From NCBI GenBank assembly GCA_903862715.1, contig CAIOYY010000001.1:1-60466 (forward strand): a stretch of 60,466 bases of DNA, read 5' to 3'. Each line of letters starts with the position of its first letter. Within the stretch, counting starts at the first letter, position 1. The stretch comes from an uncultured Alphaproteobacteria bacterium. Lineage in GTDB: Bacteria > Pseudomonadota > Alphaproteobacteria > Micropepsales > Micropepsaceae. Of this stretch, positions 1 to 9,438 are shown piece by piece. The position numbers and the translations under genes are program-made. The notes beneath the pieces are model-generated. The model had not been told where the DNA came from. It saw only the letters and a list, made by a program, of their open reading frames with translations, and did not search any database.

Positions 1-570
1 CAGCGCCTCCGCCATCGGCGGCACATCGCCGCCTTCATCGCAAAAGACGAGCCGGCGTTCGGGCGGCCATGTCGCGAGGCATTTCATCAGATCGACAGGT
101 TCGTGAATCGCCGGCACCGTCAGCCGGCCCGATTGTTCCGCCGCCTCGATCGCATTGGCCCGCATGCGTTCGGTGTTGACGCGCCGCGCAATGGTGCGAT
201 GGGTGATGACGGGATAGAGCGCGCTAACCCCGAGTTCGGTCGCCTTCTGCGTTACATAATCGGCGGGAGTGCGTTTGATCGGTGCGAAAACAAGCCACAG
301 ATCCGGAACGCCCGCCTGCGGCGCGACGGGCGTCTCACACACAAGTTCGCAATCGCGCTTGGTGATGGAGGCGATGCGCGCCCGCCATTCGCCGTCGGTG
401 CCATTGAAGACGCTGACACGATCGCCTATTCCGGCCCGCATGACACGCAACAGATAATGGAAATGCGGTGGCGACAGGAGAAAACGGACACCTTCGGACA
501 ATGCACTCTCGACGAAGAGCCGGAGTTTCCCCCCCGGTTCGGCCAGATCCTCGACGATCTCCTTTTTCAC
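1..570 (-). CDS. rsmE: 16S rRNA (uracil-1498-N3)-methyltransferase RsmE, 3' part cut by window edge
   Basis: The minus strand reads open from a GTG at 568-570 to the window edge, giving 190 residues of a family usually about 240-250 long; the C-terminal part of the SPOUT domain lies outside. The N-terminus (LRLFVES, then HFHYLLRVMRAG and FNGTDGEW) is the PUA-like RNA-binding domain, and the stretch with FAPIKRTPADYVTQKATELGV and the HRTIARRVN segment is typical of RsmE. The family methylates N3 of U1498 in 16S rRNA using SAM. An in-frame TAG upstream (near 620) and no ATG between make GTG 570 the best start, though no strong ribosome site precedes it. It is divergent from ubiA, a common alphaproteobacterial arrangement. 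Confidence 0.9.
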   Translation of the reverse strand, partial: MKKEIVEDLAEPGGKLRLFVESALSEGVRFLLSPPHFHYLLRVMRAGIGDRVSVFNGTDGEWRARIASITKRDCELVCETPVAPQAGVPDLWLVFAPIKRTPADYVTQKATELGVSALYPVITHRTIARRVNTERMRANAIEAAEQSGRLTVPAIHEPVDLMKCLATWPPERRLVFCDEGGDVPPMAEAL

Positions 571-643
571 CTTATGAAACCTGCTCTTCTTCCCGAGGCG
601 CCGGCGCGCTACGCTGCCCTATGTCCTATATGTTGCAGCATGC

Positions 644-1609
644 ATGAACAGCGTTCCGCAAGTGCCTGATACGCCCGATAACAAGGCGGAGGAAACGCGC
701 CCCGCCGATGCCGTGGCGGGGAGCTGGGTCGATCATACGCCAAAGACCATAAGGCCGTTTCTGCGCCTGATGCGCATGGACCGACCGATCGGCAGCTGGC
801 TGCTGTTCTGGCCCTGCGCCTTCGGATTGCTTCTGGGCGCGGCGGCGAACGGACAGATGTTCCCCGATCCGTGGCATGTGCTGCTGATGGGGCTCGGCTC
901 CGTCATCATGCGCGGCGCGGGCTGCACCTATAATGACATTATCGACCGCGATATCGATGCGCAGGTCGCGCGCACGCGGGGGAGGCCCATCCCCAGCGGC
1001 GCGGTGAGCGCTAAGGCCGCCTGGGTCTTCGCCATCTCGTTGAGCCTTGCGGGATTTGTCATTCTCATCCAGTTCAACTGGCTGACGATTGTGCTTGGCA
1101 TTTCTTCGCTGCTGCTGATCGCCGCCTACCCGTTCATGAAGCGCATCACCTGGTGGCCGCAGGCCTGGCTTGGTCTCACCTTCAATTGGGGCGCGATTGT
1201 CGGCTTCACCGCAGAGACGAATCGGTTCGAACTTCCCGCGCTTGTTCTTTACGCCGGATGCTTCTTCTGGACCCTTGGCTACGACACGATCTACGCCCAT
1301 CAGGACAAGGAAGACGACGCACTGATCGGCGTGAAATCGACAGCGCGCGCCTTACACGCGCTGACGAAGCCCTGGCTCTATGTCTTTTATTCCGCGACAT
1401 TCCTTCTCATTCTCGCGTCGGGACTTCTGGCCGGGCTGGGCGCGGCGTTCGCGCTGGCACTGGTTGTCACCGGTCTCCACATGTTCTGGCAATTGCATCT
1501 GCTCGATATTTCGCGGCCGCTTCTGTGCCTCAAGCTTTTTCGTTCAACACGCGATACGGGCGCGCTCATCACCGCGGCGATGCTGCTTGGCGCGGTCGCC
1601 GCGTTTTGA
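644..1609 (+). CDS. ubiA: 4-hydroxybenzoate polyprenyltransferase UbiA
   Basis: A 321-residue integral membrane prenyltransferase of ubiquinone synthesis. It attaches the polyprenyl tail to 4-hydroxybenzoate at the inner membrane. Both Asp-rich motifs that bind the Mg-diphosphate are visible: NDIIDRDID from about residue 97, followed by the conserved RTRGRP, and GYDTIYAHQDKEDD from about residue 212. Multiple hydrophobic segments follow the N-terminal ~50 hydrophilic residues. Length is slightly above the usual ~290 because of that N-terminal extension. The stop codon overlaps the TTG start of the next gene, and ubiD lies just beyond, so two steps of the ubiquinone pathway are close together. 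Confidence 0.95.
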   Translation: MNSVPQVPDTPDNKAEETRPADAVAGSWVDHTPKTIRPFLRLMRMDRPIGSWLLFWPCAFGLLLGAAANGQMFPDPWHVLLMGLGSVIMRGAGCTYNDIIDRDIDAQVARTRGRPIPSGAVSAKAAWVFAISLSLAGFVILIQFNWLTIVLGISSLLLIAAYPFMKRITWWPQAWLGLTFNWGAIVGFTAETNRFELPALVLYAGCFFWTLGYDTIYAHQDKEDDALIGVKSTARALHALTKPWLYVFYSATFLLILASGLLAGLGAAFALALVVTGLHMFWQLHLLDISRPLLCLKLFRSTRDTGALITAAMLLGAVAAF

Positions 1610-2259
1610 GCAAGACAAGAGACGATTTCGCCCTTTTCGTGACCGAAAATACGCACGCCAAATCGCCGCCTCTGGTGCCAGAAATCATCCTCCGACTCGC
1701 CGACGAGGTGCTGCCGCTGTGGCAGAAGATCGAGGCCGCAGGCACCGCCAATCCGCCGCCGCCCTACTGGGCCTTTGCATGGCCGGGCGGACAGGCGCTG
1801 GCGCGTTACATTCTCGATCATCGAGAGGAATTTCAGGGAAGGTCATTGCTCGATTTTGGCGCGGGCTCGGGACTGGTCGGCATCGCCGCAGCACAGGCAG
1901 GCGCAAACGCATTTGCCGCGGAGATCGATCCGATAAGCCTTGCCGCGATTGCGATGAATGCGTCCTCCAATGCCGCGCGCCTAACGGTGCTGTCCGACGA
2001 TGTGATCGGCCGCGACGAAGGCTGGGACGTCATCTGCCTTGGCGACATGTGCTATGAGCGCCCGCTCGCGGAACGCATCGTACCCTGGATCGATGCACTG
2101 TCGCGGAGGGGCGCGCGCGTCCTTCTCGGCGATCCGGGACGCAATTATTTCCCCTCCTCCGGTGTGCAGGCGCTTGCGACCTATAAGGTCCCGACCAGCC
2201 GCGACCTCGAAGACCGCGACATGAGGGAGACTTCGGTCTATCTGCTGCAGCCGGCTTAA
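1606..2259 (+). CDS. class I SAM-dependent methyltransferase, ETFB/L7-L12 lysine methyltransferase-like
   Basis: A 217-residue Rossmann methyltransferase. The start is inferred as TTG at 1606, overlapping the ubiA stop (TTGA); this keeps the conserved N-terminal block (FVTENT, then PPLVPEI and LWQKIE) that precedes the fold in this family. Motif I is LLDFGAGSGLVGIAAA, followed by an acidic Glu in AAEID and the block WDVICLGDMCYE that occupies the catalytic loop. The pattern matches the small PrmA-related family that includes mitochondrial ETFB lysine methyltransferase and its Agrobacterium homologue, reported to act on electron transfer flavoprotein beta and L7/L12. The substrate here is inferred from family resemblance only. 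Confidence 0.75.
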   Translation: MSKTRDDFALFVTENTHAKSPPLVPEIILRLADEVLPLWQKIEAAGTANPPPPYWAFAWPGGQALARYILDHREEFQGRSLLDFGAGSGLVGIAAAQAGANAFAAEIDPISLAAIAMNASSNAARLTVLSDDVIGRDEGWDVICLGDMCYERPLAERIVPWIDALSRRGARVLLGDPGRNYFPSSGVQALATYKVPTSRDLEDRDMRETSVYLLQPA

Positions 2260-2329
2260 GTGACAGCGGCGCGCGCGCCATGCCAGACTGCCCTTGTTCC
2301 TTTTCAGCCCTTCATAAGCGTCCCTTCTC

Positions 2330-3856
2330 ATGAGTTACCGTTCCCTCCGCGATTTCATTGCCAAACTCGAAGCCGAGGGCGACCTTGTGCGCGTTTCGGA
2401 ACCGGTCTCGACGGTTCTCGAGATGACCGAGGTTCAAACCCGGCTGCTTGCCGAAGGCGGACCGGCGGTGCTGTTCGAAAAACCCGTCCAGCCGGACGGC
2501 AGCATTTCGCCCATTCCGGTGCTGACCAATCTGTTCGGCACGGTGAAGCGGGTGGCGCGGGGCGTCACCATGGGCGGCGTCGAGCGCAGCGACGCGAAAT
2601 CCCTGCGCGAGGTCGGCGAATTGCTGGCGACATTGCGCCAGCCGCAACCGCCGCGCAGTTTCAGCGAAGCAATGGAATTGCTGCCGCTGGCGCGCACGGT
2701 GATGGCGATGAAACCGAAAACCACCGGACGCGCCGCCTGTCAGGAAATCGTGCTGAGGGGTGACGACATCGACCTGTCGCGGCTTCCCATCCAGACCTGC
2801 TGGCCGGGCGAACCCGCGCCGCTGATTTCCTGGCCGCTGGTCGTGACCAAGGGGCCGACATCATCGCGCGAAGATAATTTCAATCTCGGCATCTACCGGA
2901 TGCAGGTTGCGGGCAAAAACAAGGCGATCATGCGCTGGCTGCGCCATCGCGGCGGCGCGCAGCAATATCGCCGCTGGGCGGAAGAACACACGACGTCCTT
3001 CCCCGCCGCCGTCGTTATCGGCGCGGATCCCGGCACCATTCTCGCGGCGGTAACACCCGTGCCCGACACGCTGTCGGAATATCAGTTCGCCGGATTGATG
3101 CGCGGCGCGCGCGTCGAACTGGCCGAATGCGTCAGCCAACCATTACAGGTACCGGCGGAAGCAGAGATCGTCATCGAGGGCGAGGTGTCGCTGACCGAGA
3201 CGATGGAGGAAGGGCCGTACGGCGATCACACCGGTTATTATAATTCGGTCGAGCGTTTCCCGGTATTCACGGTGACCGCGATCACCATGCGCCGTAATCC
3301 GATCTATCTTTCGACCTTTACCGGACGCCCGCCGGACGAGCCTTCGATGCTGGGCGAAGCGCTGAACGAGGTGTTCATTCCGCTGCTGCAGCAGCAGTTT
3401 CCGGAGATCGTCGATTTCTGGCTGCCGCCCGAGGGATGTTCCTACCGCATCGCGGTCGTCAGTATACGGAAGGCCTATCCCGGCCACGCCAAGCGCGTGA
3501 TGATGGCGGTGTGGTCGTATTTGCGTCAGTTCATGTACACGAAATGGGTCATCGTCGTGGATGACGACATCAATGCCCGCGACTGGAAAGATGTCATGTG
3601 GGCGGTATCGACTCGCATGGATCCGGCGCGCGATCTGACCCTGATCGAGGGCACGCCCATCGATTATCTGGATTTCGCCTCGCCCGAACCCAGCCTCGGC
3701 TCGAAGGTGGGCCTCGACGCCACCAATAAATGGCCGCCCGAAACCAAACGCGAATGGGGCAAGAAAATCGCCATGGATTCCAATGTGGTGGAGGCCGTGA
3801 CGAAAAAATGGGCCCGTCTGGGGCTTCCGGGTTCCGGCAAGCCGATCTGGAAATAA
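2330..3856 (+). CDS. ubiD: UbiD family 3-octaprenyl-4-hydroxybenzoate carboxy-lyase
   Basis: A 508-residue prenylated-FMN-dependent decarboxylase that removes the ring carboxylate after UbiA prenylation in ubiquinone synthesis. The N-terminus [21 protein letters not shown] is the family's usual start. The cofactor and metal region with NLGIYRMQV, and the acidic block [13 protein letters not shown] holding the catalytic Glu residues, are intact. The C-terminal part carries KEWGKKI-like and WPPET segments found in full-length UbiD. It is about 70 nt downstream of the methyltransferase gene and collinear with ubiA. The flavin prenyltransferase partner UbiX is not in the window. Confidence 0.95.
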   Translation: MSYRSLRDFIAKLEAEGDLVRVSEPVSTVLEMTEVQTRLLAEGGPAVLFEKPVQPDGSISPIPVLTNLFGTVKRVARGVTMGGVERSDAKSLREVGELLATLRQPQPPRSFSEAMELLPLARTVMAMKPKTTGRAACQEIVLRGDDIDLSRLPIQTCWPGEPAPLISWPLVVTKGPTSSREDNFNLGIYRMQVAGKNKAIMRWLRHRGGAQQYRRWAEEHTTSFPAAVVIGADPGTILAAVTPVPDTLSEYQFAGLMRGARVELAECVSQPLQVPAEAEIVIEGEVSLTETMEEGPYGDHTGYYNSVERFPVFTVTAITMRRNPIYLSTFTGRPPDEPSMLGEALNEVFIPLLQQQFPEIVDFWLPPEGCSYRIAVVSIRKAYPGHAKRVMMAVWSYLRQFMYTKWVIVVDDDINARDWKDVMWAVSTRMDPARDLTLIEGTPIDYLDFASPEPSLGSKVGLDATNKWPPETKREWGKKIAMDSNVVEAVTKKWARLGLPGSGKPIWK

Positions 3857-3950
3857 GGCGCATTGCCCGGGGCTTGGCGGGACAAATCCGACACATTTAG
3901 CCAATAGCGTATTCCCCTAGTGAACACGAAGCTGCTCTGGGGGGAGTATC

Positions 3951-4952
3951 ATGCGCGTTATTTCCATCGCCACGTTTCTCGCGGCGAGTTCTCTTACGAT
4001 GATGTCCGTCGAAGCCCGCGCGGCAGACGAGTGCGCGCTGAAAATTCTCGCCGATGTCGATATCATCACCAATGACGACACGGGCGAATGGGCTTTCCCG
4101 GTGGTTCTGGGCGACGTCACGAAATACTTCCTGGCGAACACAGCCTCGACCTTCAGCACGATCAACGAAAGCGTGGTCGAGGAACTTGGGATTCCGACTA
4201 CGAACAGTTCGAGATAAATGATTTCCATAACGACCGGCGAGCGCTTTAATCCTGCTGTCGCTCGTCCACCACAATTCCAGATCGGTACGCTTGGCGCCAA
4301 CGACCTCGCCTTGCAAGTCGAGCGTGGGGAGGGTCCGGACGGCGCGCTGGGCAGCGCCGTGTTACGCAATTACGATATTGAACTCGATTTTGTGAACCGA
4401 AAATTTTATATCATCGATAAAGACCATTGTGACGGGCAAATATTGCACTGGGAAACGCAGGCCCTCACTTCGGTTCCAATGCGCATTTCCGACTTCAATG
4501 GACACGTCACCATCGATGTGAAGGTTAACGGCGTCGATATGGAGGCGTTGATCAACATTGCGAGTGGCGACACATCCATGAATCTCGACATCGCCCGACG
4601 CCGCCTCAATGTAGACACCGACGCAGAGACGGTCACAGAGGTAGGACAGATACAGACCGAAAATCGCGCGCAGTCGATGTATGAAACCACCTTCGAGACG
4701 ATCGAGATCGGCGCCTTCACGCTCCCCAATCCGAAAATGACGCTGATGCCCGATATGATCAGAGGGCAATTTTCACGGCAGCCGACCGTCGGCACCATGA
4801 TCTATGATCGGGAAGAACCGACAAGACTGGTGGATGTGACGCTCGGCATGTCGGTCCTGCGCAATTTTCACGTCTATATCGCCTATGGCGAGCGCAAGCT
4901 GTACCTCTCGCCGGCAGTGGTCGCCGCGCCCCAGCCCGCCGCCCCGCTATAG
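3951..4952 (+). pseudogene. secreted retropepsin-fold (aspartic protease-like) protein, interrupted by an in-frame TAA
   Basis: Two open stretches, 3951-4214 and 4218-4952, lie in the same frame and are separated only by TAA at 4215-4217. The first begins with a signal peptide (hydrophobic stretch ending near ARAADE). Together they form two repeats of the retropepsin fold: the first has FLANTASTFSTINES where active families have a DTGA motif, the second has ALINIASGDTSMNLDIARR where ALIDTGA would be expected. Both catalytic Asp positions are therefore Asn. The segment GSAVLRNYDIELDF and the closing LGMSVLRNFHVYIAYGERKLYLSP are typical of this bacterial family. The ATG directly after the stop could allow reinitiation, but that product would lack a signal peptide. 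It reads as an inactive homologue that has also acquired a nonsense codon, unless the stop is a sequence error. Confidence 0.7.
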
Positions 4953-5112
4953 GGGGGCGGAACGGGCAAGCCGCCTCCACACACGCCGGTCACGCCTTCA
5001 TGAGGTTTTAAGCGGGAGAAGGGCCTTGCGGCAAAGGGCTTTATCCCGCCCTATATCTTTGCGGATCGCCCCGGTAAGACTGGCTGCAGCAGCCCCCTAA
5101 ACAAAGCATTCA

Positions 5113-6471
5113 ATGACTTCGTTTCCGAAATTCGCCGACCCGGACGCCGCGGGACGGCTCGATCACCTGGTGAAAGCCGCCCTGAAAGCTGGCGCCGATG
5201 CCGCCGATGCGGTGGAATTCAAACATATCTCCGCCGGGGTTTCGTATCGCCTCGGCCAGCTCGAGGATGTCGGGCGGTCGGAAGCGTCCGATCTGGGCCT
5301 TCGGGTCTTTGTGGGCAAGCAGGTGGCGTTTGTTTCCTCGACCGATTTTTCGGCGGACGCGCTCGCCGAACTTCCCAAGCGCGCTGTGGCGATGGCCCGC
5401 CTGGCGCCGGAGGACAAATTTGCCGGACTCGCCCCGCGCGAACTCCTCGCTACGGAGGTCCGCGATCTCGATATCGATGATCCGCAGGAACCGTCAACTG
5501 CCCTTCTGGTCGAGCAGGCGCGCACCGCCGAAGCCGCGGCGCTGGGCGTTGCCGGCATCACCAATTCCGAAGGCGGCGGCGCGGATTACGGGCGCACCAT
5601 CGTGACGCTCGCTACCTCGGAAGGATTTCTCGGCGGCTATGCCGGGACGAGTCGGAGCATTTCGGTGTCGGTCATTGCCGGCGAAGGCACTTTGATGGAA
5701 CGCGATTACGCCTATACGAGCGCACGCCATCGGGGCGATCTTGAATCGGCCGAAACCATCGGATTGCTCGCGGCCGAACGCGCGCTCGGACGGCTCAATC
5801 CGCGCAAGATGGGCACACAGAACGTGCCGGTATTTTTCGATCCGCGCGTAGGTCCCAGCCTTATAAGCCATTTCGTCGGCGCGATTTCCGGTGCCTCCAT
5901 CGCGCGCGGCGTCAGCTTTCTGAAAGACCGCATGGGCGAACAGGTGTTCTCGAAGGGCGTCTTCATCGTCGATGACCCGCATCGGGCGCGCGGCCTGCGC
6001 TCGAAGCCCTTCGACGGCGAAGGGGTAAGAAACCGTCGCCAGACGCTGATCGAGGACGGTGTATTGCAGACCTGGCTGCTCGATACCTCTGCGGCGCGGC
6101 AGCTCGGCCTCACGACGACCGGCCATGCGGCGCGCGGCACCGGCGGTCCGCCGGGCCCGTCCGCCACCAATCTTTACATGCAGGTAGGCCCATTGACCCC
6201 GAAAGAATTGATGGCCGATGTGAAAAGCGGATTCTATGTCACCGAGCTGATTGGACAGGGAGTCAACAGCGTGACCGGCGATTACAGCCGTGGCGCCGCC
6301 GGTTTCTGGATCGAGAATGGCGAACTGAGCTACGCGGTGAGTGAAGTGACCATCGCCGGAAATCTGAAGGAAATGTATCGTCATCTGACGCCCGCGAATG
6401 ATCTGGAATTCCGGTATGGCTCCGACACACCGACCATTCGCCTGGAAGGAATGACGATTGCCGGGGCTTGA
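5113..6471 (+). CDS. pmbA: TldD/PmbA family protein, PmbA (TldE) type
   Basis: A 452-residue protein of the TldD/TldE family. In enterobacteria TldD and TldE form a heteromeric metalloprotease that processes microcin precursors and degrades CcdA; the TldE/PmbA subunit lacks the zinc-binding motif. Recognisable blocks are the N-terminal YRLGQLEDVGRSEASDLGLRVF, FFDPRVGPSLISHFVGAISG in the middle, and near the end GFYVTELIGQGVNSVTGDYSRGAAGFWIENGEL. I do not see the HExxxH motif of TldD, which supports the PmbA assignment. The 3' end overlaps the IMPase gene by 14 nt, an arrangement repeated in many alphaproteobacteria. Confidence 0.9.
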   Translation: MTSFPKFADPDAAGRLDHLVKAALKAGADAADAVEFKHISAGVSYRLGQLEDVGRSEASDLGLRVFVGKQVAFVSSTDFSADALAELPKRAVAMARLAPEDKFAGLAPRELLATEVRDLDIDDPQEPSTALLVEQARTAEAAALGVAGITNSEGGGADYGRTIVTLATSEGFLGGYAGTSRSISVSVIAGEGTLMERDYAYTSARHRGDLESAETIGLLAAERALGRLNPRKMGTQNVPVFFDPRVGPSLISHFVGAISGASIARGVSFLKDRMGEQVFSKGVFIVDDPHRARGLRSKPFDGEGVRNRRQTLIEDGVLQTWLLDTSAARQLGLTTTGHAARGTGGPPGPSATNLYMQVGPLTPKELMADVKSGFYVTELIGQGVNSVTGDYSRGAAGFWIENGELSYAVSEVTIAGNLKEMYRHLTPANDLEFRYGSDTPTIRLEGMTIAGA

Positions 6472-7261
6472 TCCCACAAACCTGGCCGACACAGCGCTTC
6501 TCGTCCGTTCGGTGCGGGAAGCGGGCGCGATCGCGCGCAAATTCTTTCAAGGCGAATACAAACATTGGGACAAGAGTCGCGGCAATCCCGTGACCGAAGC
6601 CGACATTGCCATCGACAGCTTTCTGAAAGAAGAGCTTCTGGCCGCGCGGCCCGATTATGGGTGGTTGTCGGAAGAAACCGACGACGATCTTTCCCGCCTT
6701 TCCAAAAGCCGCGTCTTTGTGGTCGATCCCATCGACGGCACGATCGGCTTTCTGAAAGGACGCCCGCATTTCACGATTGTTGCGGCTGTCGTCACGGAGG
6801 GACGCCCGGTTTCGGCGGCAATCTATAATCCGATTTCGGAAGAAATGTATGAAGCGAACTTTGGCGGGGGTGCGGCGCTGAACGGCGGCACGATCCATGT
6901 TTCGGATCAGGGCACGCTGGAGAATGCGACGATCCTTGCTCCGCTCGTGACCTTCGAGCCCGCGGACTGGCGCAGCCCCTGGCCCACTTCCATGCGCAGC
7001 GAGACGCGCGCTTCCATCGCCTATCGGCTCGCGCTGGTAGCCGCAGGAAAATTCGATGCGATGATTTCGCTGTCGGCAAAACATGATTGGGATCTTGCGG
7101 CCGGAGACCTTGTGGTGAACGAGGCAGGCGGGTTGGTCACCGCGCCGGATGGGCGCATTCTGACCTATAATCATCCCCAGCCCCTGCAGCGCGGCGTGCT
7201 GAGTGCCGGACCCCGATTACATGCACGATTACGGGACCGTATGAACGACCAACTGAACTAA
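6458..7261 (+). CDS. inositol monophosphatase / 3'(2'),5'-bisphosphate nucleotidase family phosphatase
   Basis: A 267-residue Mg-dependent phosphatase of the IMPase/CysQ superfamily. Metal-binding motifs are all present: NPVTEADIAID near residue 45, LSEET near residue 69, DPIDGTIGF starting at Asp90, and HDWDLAAGDLVV toward the C-terminus. TTG at 6458 is taken as the start because it restores the N-terminal helix and gives the 14-nt overlap with pmbA. The family hydrolyses small phosphate esters such as inositol phosphates or 3'-phosphoadenosine 5'-phosphate; sequence alone does not settle which. Its position beside DUF4170 and the lipid A genes is conserved in alphaproteobacteria, without a known functional reason. 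Confidence 0.88.
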   Translation: MPGLDPTNLADTALLVRSVREAGAIARKFFQGEYKHWDKSRGNPVTEADIAIDSFLKEELLAARPDYGWLSEETDDDLSRLSKSRVFVVDPIDGTIGFLKGRPHFTIVAAVVTEGRPVSAAIYNPISEEMYEANFGGGAALNGGTIHVSDQGTLENATILAPLVTFEPADWRSPWPTSMRSETRASIAYRLALVAAGKFDAMISLSAKHDWDLAAGDLVVNEAGGLVTAPDGRILTYNHPQPLQRGVLSAGPRLHARLRDRMNDQLN

Positions 7262-7276
7262 CCTTACGAGGCGTAA

Positions 7277-7525
7277 ATGAGTGCCCATCACGGCAAAGAG
7301 CATAAATCGAAGCAACTGCTGCATCTGGTTTTCGGTGGGGAACTGGAAGATGTCGGTGGCGTGAATTTCTCCGACCTGTCGAAGCTGGATATTGTCGGCA
7401 TATATCCCGACTATGATTCCGCGATGCTGGCCTGGCGCGGCGCCGCCCAGGCCACGGTGGATAACGCCCATATGCGTTATTTCGTGGTCCATATTCATCG
7501 GCTGATGGACCCGGACGAGCACTAA
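7277..7525 (+). CDS. DUF4170 domain-containing small protein
   Basis: An 82-residue soluble protein with the hallmarks of the alphaproteobacterial DUF4170 family: a Lys/His-rich N-terminus, QLLHLVFGGEL, the DIVGIYPDYDSAMLAWRG block, and the C-terminal HMRYFVVHIHRLMDP. No signal peptide or membrane segment is seen. It starts 15 nt after the phosphatase gene and has a GAGGCG sequence just upstream. Function is unknown; its constant companions are IMPase and Kdo/lipid A genes. Confidence 0.85.
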   Translation: MSAHHGKEHKSKQLLHLVFGGELEDVGGVNFSDLSKLDIVGIYPDYDSAMLAWRGAAQATVDNAHMRYFVVHIHRLMDPDEH

Positions 7526-7608
7526 GCGGCTTTCGGAACTTCGCGCTTCACAGAATGTTACGGTTTTACGCTCTCGCAGCCCCGAAGGGCGCGTGGTAAA
7601 GGCACGTC

Positions 7609-9438
7609 ATGACCGAGCGCGATCCGCAGGCTGCCGCCCCTTCTAAGCGCGGGAAGAAAAGCGACGGTGACTTTGCCCTGATCGCGCGGCTGCTGCGCGA
7701 CTATCTGGGCCCGCGCAAATGGCAATTGGCTGTCGCACTGATCTGCATGGCAGGCGGCGCCGCAACCACCGGCGCTCTCGCCTGGCTGCTAGATCCCGCC
7801 GTGAAATATATCTTCCTCGAAAAGCGCGCCGACATGCTGTTTACGATCCCTGCCATTGTGGTGGCGGTCGTGTTTCTGCGCGGCGCGTTGAATTATGGTG
7901 AAGGCGTTTTTACCAATGCGGTCGGACAGGGCATTGTCGCAGACACGCAGCGCGACATGTTCGGCAATCTCATGGCCTCGGACCTCGCTCGCTTGAATGC
8001 CGTCCATTCGGGCGAGTTCGTTTCCAATTTCATCTATGACGCGACCATGCTGCGCGAAGCTGTGACGCGGGGCGTCACGGGGCTCGGCCGCGAGGCGCTG
8101 TCCCTGATCTTTCTCGCGGGCGTAATGATCTATCAGAACTGGCGGCTCACGCTGGTCTCCGTCGTGGTGCTGCCGGTCATCGCCTGGGCCGCAAAGGTGC
8201 TGGGCAAGCGCATGCGCAAGGCATCGAACCAGAGCATGAAGGAAACCGGCGAGCTCTCCTCGACGCTGACCGAAATGCTGGACGGACGCAGGATCGTAAA
8301 AGCCTATGGTCTCGAAGCGCAGGCCGTTGCCCGCGCGCAGGAAGGCATTGACCGGCGTCTGAAATACCTAATCAAGGGCGTGAAGGCGCGCGCGCTCTCG
8401 GTGCCGGTCGCGGATTTTCTTGGCGGAATCGCCATTGCGGGCGTCGTTCTCTATGCCGGTTCCGAGGGCATGGCAGGACGCCTTGAACTGAATGAGTTCG
8501 CGTCCTTCCTTGCCGCGATGCTGCTGGTGCAGATGCCGGTGCGCGCCCTGTCGCAACTTTGGAGCGTGACGACCGAAGGCATGGCCGCGGCGCAGCGCGT
8601 GTTCCGGCTGATCGATTCCAAGCCCGGGATCGTGGATGCGCCGGGCGCGGAAGCATTGCGGATTGCGCCCGCGCCTTTAGGCGGAAGGGTGCGCTACACA
8701 AATGTTCATTTTTCCTATCAGGCGGGCGCGCCCGCATTGGACGGCGTATCGCTGGAATTTCCCGCCGGAAAAAAAGTAGCGCTGGTCGGTCCTTCGGGAT
8801 CCGGCAAGAGCACAGTGTTCAATCTGCTGCTTCGGTTCTATGACACGGCAAGCGGCACTATCGAAATCGACGGACAGCATATTGCGTCTGTGACGCTCGA
8901 TTCGCTGCGCCGCTCACTGGCGCTGGTAACGCAGGAATCGTTTTTGTTCGACGAAACCATTCGCGCCAATATCGGCTATGGCCGCGCGGGCGCCAGCCTC
9001 GACGATATTGTGGACGCCGCTAAAGCGGCCGCGGCGCATGAGTTCATCGCCGCATTGCCATCGGGCTATGACACAAAGGTCGGAGAAGGCGGCTTGCGCC
9101 TTTCCGGCGGACAGCGCCAGCGGATTGCCATTGCACGCGCGATGTTACGCGACGCACCGATTTTGCTGCTCGATGAAGCGACGTCCGCGCTCGATTCTGA
9201 GAATGAGCGGCAAGTGCAAGACGCGTTGAAGCGGTTGATGAAAGGACGCACCACAATCGTCATCGCGCATCGCCTGACGACGGTGCTCGACGCCGACCGC
9301 ATCTACGTGCTCGATAGAGGCAAGGTAGTGGAGCAAGGGCGTCACGACGAACTTATCGCGCGTGGCGGACTTTATGCGCGGTTGTATCAGCATGACTTTC
9401 GAGAAGAGAATTCCAGCCCCGCCGCCCAAATCGGATGA
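7609..9438 (+). CDS. msbA: MsbA-type lipid A / multidrug ABC exporter
   Basis: A 609-residue half-size ABC exporter: about six transmembrane helices in residues ~35-330, then a nucleotide-binding domain. Walker A is GPSGSGKST, the ABC signature is LSGGQRQRIAIARA, Walker B reads ILLLDEATSALD, and the switch His is in VIAHRLTT. The family includes MsbA, which flips lipid A-core across the inner membrane using ATP. Placement immediately before waaA, lpxK and a lipid A acyltransferase, with a 47-nt overlap into waaA, supports a lipid A role over a general drug exporter, though the two cannot be separated on sequence alone. Confidence 0.88.
   Translation: MTERDPQAAAPSKRGKKSDGDFALIARLLRDYLGPRKWQLAVALICMAGGAATTGALAWLLDPAVKYIFLEKRADMLFTIPAIVVAVVFLRGALNYGEGVFTNAVGQGIVADTQRDMFGNLMASDLARLNAVHSGEFVSNFIYDATMLREAVTRGVTGLGREALSLIFLAGVMIYQNWRLTLVSVVVLPVIAWAAKVLGKRMRKASNQSMKETGELSSTLTEMLDGRRIVKAYGLEAQAVARAQEGIDRRLKYLIKGVKARALSVPVADFLGGIAIAGVVLYAGSEGMAGRLELNEFASFLAAMLLVQMPVRALSQLWSVTTEGMAAAQRVFRLIDSKPGIVDAPGAEALRIAPAPLGGRVRYTNVHFSYQAGAPALDGVSLEFPAGKKVALVGPSGSGKSTVFNLLLRFYDTASGTIEIDGQHIASVTLDSLRRSLALVTQESFLFDETIRANIGYGRAGASLDDIVDAAKAAAAHEFIAALPSGYDTKVGEGGLRLSGGQRQRIAIARAMLRDAPILLLDEATSALDSENERQVQDALKRLMKGRTTIVIAHRLTTVLDADRIYVLDRGKVVEQGRHDELIARGGLYARLYQHDFREENSSPAAQIG

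Noticed and set aside
626..1300. 224-codon minus-strand frame over ubiA
   Set aside because: Composition is Arg/Pro/Gln-rich without domain features and covers the conserved UbiA motifs.
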